The position numbers were made by a program, and so were the translations under genes. A model generated the notes under the pieces. The model had not been told where the DNA came from. It saw only the letters and a program-made list of their open reading frames with translations, and ran no database searches. From Phymatolithon calcareum (taxonomy: Eukaryota > Rhodophyta > Florideophyceae > Hapalidiales): a DNA stretch of 64,000 nt. Below, piece by piece: positions 18,062 through 27,900 of the stretch (position 1 is the first letter of the stretch; the number at the start of each line of letters is the position of its first letter). Location of the stretch: the NCBI GenBank assembly GCA_977006965.1, contig OZ345357.1:1984001-2048000 (forward strand), read 5' to 3'.

Positions 18062-19701
18062 GGCGAGAGTAATTTGTGTCGCTCCGTGTCTTAAGTTTGC
18101 CACAGGCATCTTTTCATATGTCTCTCCTCGCTTGTGGAGGCATTTACCCCCCTTTTCTGCACCGTTGTGCCATAACCGCGCTCAAAATCTGGTGGTTTGG
18201 GAAGCGATTTAAGCCTTCATTTCAATGCGCACGTCTTCGTGGCCTCAGAAACGTACTTCTAGAATCAACAGGACTTTTTTCTGACTACCTTTCTCATTTT
18301 GCTGATTTGTCCGACGTAGCTCGCGTTCTTCGGCTTTCGCAAAATAAAAACATATGTTGACTAAATATATTCCTTTCCTCCACTTCTTCATCGTTATACA
18401 ATGTATTTCTGGTGCGAAGGGGAAGTCAAAATTATTACTTTACTTTTAACTTAGCAAGAACGTCGAATGAGAGCTACATGTAAAGCACAATCAAGCCCGA
18501 TAATCGGCAGACGCTTTGCTCCAACGTTTTGTATCTACCATGAACAAACGCCGTGGACTCTCCTTGCGACCCTGAAACGCCAATGTCTCTACGACGAAGG
18601 GACGGCGCTAATTGATCTCAACTCGCAAACACGCAGAGTCGAATGTATTACGTTGGAGATCAGCCACAATCGTGGTCAGACATTATGTTTGGCAGAATGC
18701 GCCACTAAGACGCGCATTTCGAGGGCGGGCCAGCGGGGTGGTCAGGCGAACGAAGTAGTTCGGCGAAAGCGGTGTAGAGGTATACATCACCAGCGCTGTT
18801 GGGCAGAACAGCGGGCAAGCCTACGATTCAGTACAGAACCGCGATGGCGGCGTTGCAGCATCATCTCCAGTGGCGTGAGGCAGAGCGGCATGGGGTAGCG
18901 GTGTATGGTGGTTTCCACTTGCCATACCGTCAATTAGCCCTGTGGTTGGGAACATTATGGGCCAGAAGGCCCTCAGCGACGAAACGGCGCTGCCATGTGG
19001 TGGACAATTATGGTTAACTAAAGGATTAGTCGAAAAGAAGTACCGTTGTCCGATTCCGTAACTGCTACGTTTGGATGCTCATTTAAATATGGGCATCTCT
19101 ACCTTGAAGACTTACACATTATATTATATGAACAACTTTGACCTCGAAGTAAAGCTTATTTCTAGTCTTTGTGCCGCGCCTTCAGTGCGATCATCGCGAT
19201 GATGATGATTCCACTTGTTTTGCACTACATTAATATAGTACTCTTGCAGACCGTCCCAGGTGAGATTATGTTTTTTCAAGAACTATAGATGTGCTACAAT
19301 CGCAGCACCACAGGAAGATACTTCACACTGGCCTGGATAGCCTACAGGGAGGTTTCCACTAGTATTTACATTGCGCGCTGGTGGTGATGTGGGACTACGG
19401 ATGTAGAGAAAAACCAGCAAAAGTAAACTTCTGTTTGCCCAACTATTTTGACCAAGGATGAAAGTCACCACCGCCCACATTGCGCGAGCAGCCCAACTTA
19501 ACCCGCAACTTCAATCGTGGGGTGGTGAATAGGGAACCATTCACACCCCCGCGACAGAGCGTCAGGCAAACTCCGCGAGGCGTGTGTCGAAGAGCGACCG
19601 ATAGGACAGGCGAAGCGCCGTGCAAACCCTGCCGCAACACTTCGAGTTGAGATGTTTTAAGCATCGGAACTCAGTACCGAATAGATGTTCGAATCTATAA
19701 A
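18062..19701 (+). repeat. 0.9-kb segment plus promoter segment, copy 3
   Basis: Landmarks as in the copy at 10557. The part around 19020-19130 lacks the A/T-rich middle of the promoter segment. The hairpin GGGGTGGTGAAT / ATTCACACCCC is at about 19515-19546, with a one-base bulge and an 8-base loop. It ends at a TATA box, 19696-19701. The A' copy is 48698-50337. Confidence 0.8.
19696..19701 (+). promoter_or_regulatory. TATA box, cassette copy 4
   Basis: TATAAATGGTTTTAT is conserved, and the sequence then switches to CGAGTATGAATAC and the LSGRSTLLDS relic, a fourth body behind the same cassette. The A' copy is 50332-50337. Confidence 0.6.
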
Positions 19702-19975
19702 TGGTTTTATCGAGTATGAATACATTGTGTCTGGCCGTTCAACATTACTGGACAGTAAATTGCTTCAAGATCGAGTTTTGCCGAGTTTTCATCCTATGCT
19801 ATTAGATACCTGTCGTAACTGTTAAACAGTATAAAATATTTTTGCGGATATACAGTATGACAATTACCTCTTGACCTGACTAATATTAAGTCCAATTAAC
19901 TTATGCTAAAAATAAAATTAAATAAATTTTAAAACTAAAGTTATGGTACTGCGCGAGCGAGCGAGCCCACCAATT
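19702..19975 (+). repeat. Boundary sequence at the end of block A
   Basis: The LSGRST relic (19724-19825) is followed by about 150 AT-rich bases (TGTCGTAACTGTTAAACAG... AAATTAAATAAATTTT), then AACTAAAGTTATGG, a CGAGCGAGCGAG run and CCCACCAATT. The AT-rich part recurs at the end of each C unit (56590-56753, 62702-62866), so it is the shared end marker of all repeat units. The A' copy is 50338-50611. Confidence 0.8.
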
Positions 19976-20028
19976 ATGGTATTAGCGGAGATGTTGAGTT
20001 ATGACACCCATGTTTCTAAGAATTTCAT

Positions 20029-20230
20029 TGGACGAGATTATCGAAATGATTGGACCACATTCAGCGGGGCTATCATTTAATTGGACGAGATAGTCGAAAT
20101 GATTGGACCACATTCATTGGGTTCTGTGATTTCATTGGACGAGATAATCGAAACGATTGGACCACATTCATCGCGTTCTGTGATTTCATTGGACCTCTCA
20201 GAGATTAAAATTTGCAGATTTTGCAATTTA
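20029..20230. repeat. 53-base minisatellite with ATTGGAC motifs
   Basis: Three units begin at about 20029, 20079 and 20133. Each has ATTGGACGAGAT, TCGAAATGATTGGACCACA and TTCATCG, and a partial unit (ATTGGACCTCTCAGAG) follows. A lone unit is at 20461-20515. Related arrays start each C unit (about 50692-50860, 56806-56974, 62934-63100). Each unit holds two ATTGG (inverted CCAAT) pentamers. Confidence 0.75.
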
Positions 20231-21090
20231 AAAAAATTGACAATTTTACGTGTTCGCCAATATTTTGGCTATTGAAAAGTTGGACGTTTCAGAAATTTTG
20301 AAGATTCCCGCCTTCTTTGAGACTTTCGAAGAGGCGTTTTGAAGCGCCTCCCTTACTTAAATTCTCTCAAATCCTCCAGATTTCGCATATTGAAATCATT
20401 TTCCACTTCACGAGCACCAGTAGCTCCCCGTTTCCTGTATCCCTTGGACACGATTGCTTCATTGGACGAAATCGTCGAAATGATTGGACCACATTTATCT
20501 CGTTCTGAGATTTCATTGGACCACTCAGAGATTAAAATTTGTAGAATTTACAACTTAAAATAATTGATAATTTTTTGTGCTCGCCAATATTTTGGCCACT
20601 GAAAAGTTGGACGTTTCAGAAATTCTGCACACTGCCGCCTTCTTTCAGACTTTCAAAGAGGCGTTTTGACCCGCCTCCCTAACTTACATTGTAAGATAAT
20701 TTGCAGATTTTGCATATTGAATTGATTTGCAACTCCACGAGCACCACGAGCTTGCCAATAGTTACAAAGGTATCATTTAAGAGGGAGGTTTCAACGTTTT
20801 TGAGGTGTGTTCAGATGTACTGTGAGCCTGGCAGGCTTCGACAAGTGTGTTGCAGGGGTTCTGTGAACGTGTATGAGACTTGTAAGGAGGCTTTTTAAAC
20901 TGCTTCGCTGACTAATATTCTCAAAAAACTTGCAGATTTCCATTTTCCGCTCTATGATCACCGCCAGCTAGCCCAATAGTCGCATCACTGACCTGCAGGA
21001 CGGTTTCACCACGTGTGAGATGTGTTCAGAAGTATTGTGGACGTGATAGGTTTCAAGATGTGTGATGTGTTTGTCTGGACTACGAATCAA
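20231..21090. repeat. Diverged copies of the C-unit start sequence
   Basis: The stretch 'CCCGCCTTCTTTGAGACTTTC ... CACGAGCACCA' occurs three times with growing divergence (20305-20450, 20631-20750, 20885-20975). A second short repeat ('TTTCAAC...GTGTGTTCAGATGTAC') lies at 20790-20880 and again at 21003-21070. No coding sequence is seen. Confidence 0.6.
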
Positions 21091-21348
21091 CAGTTTTCCT
21101 GTGCCATAGAGTTTTTGATTACACGAACTGACAGTCTCTGTGAATTCTACTGTAGTTAACGTCAAATTTGAAGAAATTCTTCCTTTAATTGAGGGATTGG
21201 TAAAATCGTGCCACACATTTGTAAATAACTTTAGTTTTTTCAACGTAACTATTCCAGAAATAATGCTGAGCTGTCCACTTAGAACACCATTGATATTTTC
21301 ATTGTTTAAGTTAGTGCAATGGACGACAGGGGATAAAATGTACTTGCA
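20968..21348 (-). other. Open frame at the left side of the Helitron, unrecognised
   Basis: A minus-strand frame reads KYILSPVVHCTNLNNENING, ..SGQLSIISGIVTLKKLKLF, TNVWHDFTNPSIKGRISSN and NQKLYGTGKLLIRSPDK. Its AT-rich, Asn/Ser/Lys-rich composition resembles the Helitron protein. The last part runs into host repeat sequence. The opposite strand is also open (21140-21373). It may be a second small Helitron frame or chance. Confidence 0.25.
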
Positions 21349-21428
21349 TGGTTATCTAAACTCACTACCATAGATAAGGATTAAATATTCAGATAGATAA
21401 TGCCACAACAGATGAAACGGAGTTAAAA

Positions 21429-21704
21429 ATGTTCTCTCTTCCAAATCTTGACCTCATTCCCACGGGAAACGCACATATTTCGAGACAACGTGTTTATTTG
21501 ATATTCAGAGATTTAGAATGCGATGTACAATTTCTTGAAAGTTTCATAATTTATTCAATTTGGTCTATTTTCTATTCGAAACATCTCGTATCCCCTTCGA
21601 AGAAGCAGTTCCTGTCTCTCGCATATATTGTGACGGTTTATGCACATGTTATTCATACGATCGATGGTGCGATATGGTGGCAAGTGTACTGTAACGGCTA
21701 TTGA
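21429..21704 (+). CDS. Plus-strand ORF of 91 residues followed by a poly(A) signal, unrecognised
   Basis: An ATG frame beginning MFSLPNLDLIPTGNAHISRQ and rich in aromatic and aliphatic residues, with stretches that could span a membrane (FIIYSIWSIF; LAYIVTVYAHVI). AATAAA is at 21709-21714, four bases after the stop. It runs against the Helitron gene. No family recognised; it could be a chance frame. Confidence 0.25.
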   Translation: MFSLPNLDLIPTGNAHISRQRVYLIFRDLECDVQFLESFIIYSIWSIFYSKHLVSPSKKQFLSLAYIVTVYAHVIHTIDGAIWWQVYCNGY

Positions 21705-21911
21705 CAGCAATAAATTATCATAAACGATTCATAAAGAACATACTTTTCGCACTGCTAATGTTAAAATATCCCATGTTAGCGGCACGTGGATTAAACTGAC
21801 TCTCCTCACTTGCAATCAATACTAATCAATACTACATCTTAACTCCACGCCAGAAAATTCGAGTACCCTTGATTCGTATTTGTAAACGTGGAAAACGGTA
21901 CGTAAAAATTT

Positions 21912-24900
21912 CTAATTATTAAAATCCCATGAGGGCAATGAGAAAATATCAAAATCGGACGGAGGGATTAGACACTGAAAGTGATTACCGTCTGAGAAAA
22001 GTATTGGAATTTGAAATGGTACTGCTGAGTTCTCAAGCGTAATATCTGGATATGGACTGTAGACTGAAGTCGGGGACAAAGGACCAATAGTTGAATTTAG
22101 ATCTAAGGTAGATTGATGTGTTTTTGTTGAAGAAGGACTATAAGATATAATGTTTTGATTTAATACAAGCGAAAGCAAGTTCATTTCGTCACCAATGTCA
22201 GCAGCCCACAAGCAAATATTAGGGGTTCCAATCTTTAGAAACGAGGACAACATTTCTAATGAGTTACTGTATCCTATTGCAGTAGAAAATTGCTGTAGAG
22301 CAACACCTTGTCGAGAAGTTAATAGGTTCATATTTCGTAGAAAGCTATGTTTCGTATGTTCATCGGATTTTGACACTTCGGAAAGAAGGGAAGATATTTT
22401 TCTTCTACAATCTTGTGGATTCAAATATAAAGCGTTTCCTAAACTTAAAGTGCAGTAGTAAATGGAGAGAACTGTTGCATATATCCAGCAATTCCCATCA
22501 CCTGGAACATCAACAGGTTTCCATAGTGTTGGGTGTCTAGAAACACTATCGGCTAAGAGTGAGGTTATTGGAAGAGCAGGAGCTCTGAAATTACAACTTA
22601 CAAGGAATCTGTGGACAGACTTTATTCTCATAACTGTTCCAGAGTGAAAATGAGGTACGAGCAATTCGAAACATGAGCTTCCGAAATAAGAAGTATTATG
22701 TGAGGGGATTTTAACCGATTGATGAATCACATTGTTTCCGGTTTTTTCGTTATTTTTAGGTGGATAAAGGTCAATTATTGTTTCTTCCGGGTCGTTCTCT
22801 TCTACTCTTTTCAGGTTCTGAGTCTCATTATTGACTTCATCCGGAAATATAGTTCCATTCATGAAATTCTCCAGTGTTCTTGTGCAGAGCCCGTCAAGTC
22901 TTTCTTCTTCATCAAGAACTTCTTGAGAGGGCCTGAAATATTTAAAGTCTTCCTCTGTAAGTTTTTTGCAGAGAAAAAGACCTTCTAATGTTTTAACGCG
23001 AGAAGCCAATACATAGAGCGATGTTGGTTGTCTACCAGGTTCATTAACACTGTACGACAAAATTGCATCACATGTTGTTCCTTGAAGTTTATGAGTAGTC
23101 GCTGCAAATGATGGAGATATTGGAATCTGTGTCACTTTTATACTGAAATTTCTGTTACGTAGACACGACACGCGCACAGTAACTGAATATGGCAGTACTG
23201 GAATAGTGTTACTAGGGTAGATTTCGGGTATATTTGAAAAGCGTGTCTTTAATTTTGCTTGCTCCACGGACACAAATACAATTTCCGGAATTGTGGATGA
23301 AATCTTCATTGGAGCACCCTTCACTAAAATTGTGCGAAAAACGACATTTTCTGGAAACTGACACCCGAGTACAGTTCCGGTTGACCCATTTGCAAGTCCA
23401 AGTTTTGGGCTAATATTTTGAGTTATAAAAACGCGCATACCTGGAAAAATGGGAAGCAATGGAGATAATCTTTGCAATTTATTATCTCCAAGTTTAAGAA
23501 GATCTTCCAGTTGCTCCATGGTTGGTTTTGCACCTCTCTTTGTTGCACTAAATTGGGCCGGACATACAATAGGTATTTCAACTTCAGAACTATTTTGAGA
23601 TATCTCAGAGGTACTGAGCCAATTTATAGAGTGTCTGCTACGATTTGCCTGGACAGCAATGGGAAATGATAGATTTTTATCTTTTCTATTCTTAAATTGC
23701 TTCTGTACTTCAGAAGTAGGGCACAATGGATCCAAAAATCTGGTGTTCAGGACCTCAAAATCTTGAACTGTTTGATCACCAGTTCGCAGTCGTTTTAGGA
23801 TACTTCCATAAGACGGATCAGATCGGTGTCTCATATTCTCTTTAAGCTTGACAACAGTCTTGAATGATTGCCAAATGTGGTAGCCTGTGATGTTATTCAC
23901 ATTTGCGTTTGATTTTCTGGAGTTGCTTCCGCTTACACTTGATTCTGTTCCAGCCTTAGTTGCGCTATCCAATAGGAAAGTGCTTGCCTCTACGAATGCA
24001 GGAGGTGAAAATACATACTTTTCGAAGCAAGGAGGAAGCTGTGCAAAATCACCTGCGGTTACTATGTGAATTCTGGCATCGCAACCTTTCTCAGTTCCCA
24101 AGAACGCTTTGATTTTCTTCATTGCCTTTGAAAATAGAGTCTGTCCTGTCATACTAATCTCGTCCCAAATAACCATGTAGACTCTTGACCATTCTTCTAA
24201 TTGTTTCATTGTTGGTTTCTTATTATGTAATATTTGTAGCTTAGAATGAACTGTTTCTCCATCAACTAATACAGCAGCAATACCAGTTGGAGCAACTGTG
24301 ACAACAGCGTCAGGATATCCCCACCCATTTGCAAGAAATCGAATTGCTTCAACTATCCTCGACTTTCCAGTCCCTCCTTCACCAGATAAATGCATTCTAA
24401 GAGGTTTACCAGGGGAATATCGCAGCAATGATCGTTTGAATGAGTCTAATAGATAGGAACCGGCTATTCGAAAAGCAATGGTCTGTCTTTCATTGAGCGT
24501 AAATCTATTTGCTACTTGATCAATGGATGGGTTAATAGTTTCTGCCAATTTTACAGAACAGTTATCATCGATATACCGATTTTCAGACTCACGTTTGGAT
24601 TTAATCGCATCTTCAAGCAACCTAACTACTGTTTCTTCCTTCGAGTTTTTCGCAGATACTTTCAGTTCCATGTTTTTGGAATTTAATGCTTTATCGTCTT
24701 GGCATATCATGCTATCATACGACGCTGCAATATCTTTTGATAAAAAACGGGTTTTAGAGATGCCATTGAGTTTCTCTTCTCTAAAAGGCCAGTACGATAT
24801 GCCTTTTTCATTTTCTTCTGTACTAATATGTTTGTGCACATGGCGCCTGACAAACGATCTCATTTCTCTGAGAGAGCAAACGTCTCTTTTTCTTGTACTA

Positions 24901-27900
24901 TTGGTTATTCTTCCGTTGATATTTATTTCATCAATTAGGCTCCCCAGAATACGCTCAACTATTCCAGGGTGCAATTGAAAAGTGAATTGCTGTACATCAA
25001 ATGGAGTACACTCTTCTTCATCATCACCACTAGTTTCCTCTAGATCATCAATATCATCATCTTCTACAGAAGAAGGATCAGAATCTAATTCGAATGGATT
25101 TTCGTGTTGCAGTGCCCAATTTTCACGTTGCTCTGCCCTCATCTCCTGCGCTCTTCGTTTCCCAATATAGTAGTGTTGCATGTTTGAGAGTATGCGTTCA
25201 GCTTGAGAGTTCTTGTACTGTACGCTATTTTTAAAATTTTGAAATGCCTCTTTGAATGATTTGAACTGCTGTAGTATATTTACTTTGCTTCTGTATGGTT
25301 TAAAAAGAAGTAATGCAATTTTAGCATACTTTTCCATTTCCTCATCACTGATCTCATACAAATCAGGTATTCGAGGACCAATGATATCCGAGATTACTTT
25401 TACTTTACGTCGCTTAACCACTCTTGTAGCATAAAAGGGATGGTTTGGGTGAAGACGCATGCAGTCTAGATTTGAATCAATTTCTTTGGGAATATCCTTT
25501 GATATAAGATAGCCTTCTGTATAATCGTAAAGACATGTTTTGTCCAACTCTAATGGGCGCAAAGTGTAATTCGATGTTACATTGAATGCAATGTAAGAAT
25601 TTCCGTAAGGGATGATTCCAATATCGCTTTCAATTTCATCTAAATCGTACAAGTGCCTGCCCAAGTGCAAACTTTGAAAGTCATGAGAGCAAACAAATGT
25701 AGTACCATGTAATAAATAGTGTACAGCAGTTACAGCGCCAACTTCAACGAGGTCCGATCGAGCATATGCCATCGAAGCGATGCGTCCGTATACAGTTCGG
25801 GCCGCAGAAATATCTTTTTTTAAAGTAGTTTCCTTTCCCAATCGTTTCGTGTACGATGCAATAGTGATTGCAGCGATATTATCTATTGTCATTTGTTCTT
25901 TTACAACATACTTGATGGTGTAATAGATTTCGTGCGCACAGCACAGAAGGAATCGAACATCGTGATTTGATCGTATGACATGGAGCAAAACAGAATTGAA
26001 AGAGTTAATGTATTCACTTCCTACAATTCTCTTTCCAGTAATGCTACCAAATTCATCAATTTGAGTCAGATGATTAGCTAATCTAGGAAAATTATACCTA
26101 CAAAACCCTTCTTTGCAGTTCGAGCTTTTCTTGAAACAGCTTTTCGCGTGTTTCCACCTATGATTCTGGTTCAGAAGTAATAGCTCTATCATGAAGATTG
26201 CGTGCACGAGCAAGTCTTCACGAGAAGAATTTTTATCTGGAATAGAGGATATTCTTGGGACAGCTGACCTAATCGCAACTTTGTTATCTTCTTCTTTGTC
26301 ATATTGTTCTACACTGCCAACCGTGGAAAGCGAAAAAGCATCAGAACATTTATTTCCCAGAGTATGTGAAGCGCATTGCTCAAATAACTGCATTTTCATT
26401 CGCCTCAAGTTATGACGAATAACTACATCTCCTCCGAAACTGTTTTGACATGTTTTACACTTTGAGGTGTCTGGAGGTGTGTCAAATTTCAGATTTCGAG
26501 AATACGCTATCTTAGAAATCTTAGTGGGCTCGATAGTGCCTTTCGAGCAACAATTAGGACATTCAAGCTCGCTTTCAGAATTATTTGCACTAGATTCAAT
26601 TACGGAGTCTATATATGAATTCATTCGATCTCGGAAATCTTTATTTGTCTTGAGCAATAACATAATCTCATCAGCATCATTAGGAAATCCAGCTAAGAAT
26701 ACAATGAGATGAACATGTAACGTTCCCTTCCCTTGATTTTCTATTCCTCCCATGAAGGCTTTCGGTACACCGAAAAGACCACCTTGTTTCCGGGGAAGTT
26801 TCGTTTTCATATCAAAGCCAATCATAGGTCCAATCAGCATTTCTAAAATATTTGTGAAGAACAAATCACACGAGACTGGGTCTCTTCCTGCTATTTCTAT
26901 CCGAGAAGCATTACAAGGAATGTCGTTCTCAGTTATGCTTATTAGATTATCTCTTTTTATGTCACCTGCAAAGAATGCTACAGTCACGTTTCCATTTTCA
27001 TTCGGAGTAACAGTAATGAACATTGCAGCACTGTGATATTTAGCGGCCATACTCCATGCTTTACGCTGGTATATTTTTCGTTCTTCGTTTGAAGCAAACG
27101 TTTTCCCTAGTACAGCATTTACACGTCTGAGCAATCGTTTCCCCCCGTGATTCATCGTCTTTTCAGTGAAATTGTGGCCGTTTTTTAGGATCTCTCTCTT
27201 TCTAGTTTCCTGTTCTAGCTGTCCTGCAAGATCAGAAGCACTCACTTCATTTAGTATCTCGATTTCTTTTGGATTAAGTCTGCACGTTAGTGAAATGTGA
27301 GACATTGCTCGCTTTCTGGACACAATGTCGAATGCGATTAGTGGAAAAGTTTCGTCTTGCGAAAACCGTCTACTAGATAGTTTCAAGTAATGTTTAACAC
27401 ACTCTTCTAGACTAACACTGACATTTCTCGATACGTCCGGATGTCCATATCCGAAGGGAAATAAATGAGGGAAAAGCCGACCAAAGAAATTTGGAGAGTT
27501 GGCAGGTAGGAGCTTTCCAGCTTGTTGCACATCTATAACTTGTGCAGTGGCCATTTTAAGCGTTGTGATAGGCTCTGTAGCTTCTTCATTTGTGAAAAGG
27601 GATGCATCTTGTCGTATGATAGTTTCTTCATCTGGATTCTGAGCACTGTCCAGAACTGTCGGCCTACGGATATTACTCTGATTTTCGGATATTTCTTCTG
27701 CGGACATTTGATCGTCTATGTAATACACAGTGTTTACGTTATCAAGCTCAGATTGTGCACTTGAAGATATGTTCTGTAGTCGGCATATTTCTGTTCCGTT
27801 TCTTTCCAGACACTTGTACAGGGCATTGTTTTCCATATAGAAGTCAAGAAGATCATTTATCTTTCCCTTTCGTGCGATATATCGTCTCATTGTAGCTCTC

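Larger units (their letters stand above)
1..19975. repeat. Left arm (A) of a 30,636-base spaced direct repeat
   Basis: Every ORF and landmark from here to about 19975 recurs at +30636 with no net length change. By eye I noticed substitutions near 618, 3256, 3740, 5389, 10425, 16061 and 19574, so identity is above 99.9 percent. The block starts at or before the window edge. Its end falls at a 14-base insertion site where the right arm gains 28 bases. Such identity implies a very recent duplication, ongoing homogenisation by unequal exchange, or an assembly duplication. Confidence 0.97.

Noticed and set aside
19950-19966. CGAGCGAGCGAG run as a CRISPR, telomeric or satellite array
   Set aside because: Only three tetranucleotide units, with no spacers and no longer array.
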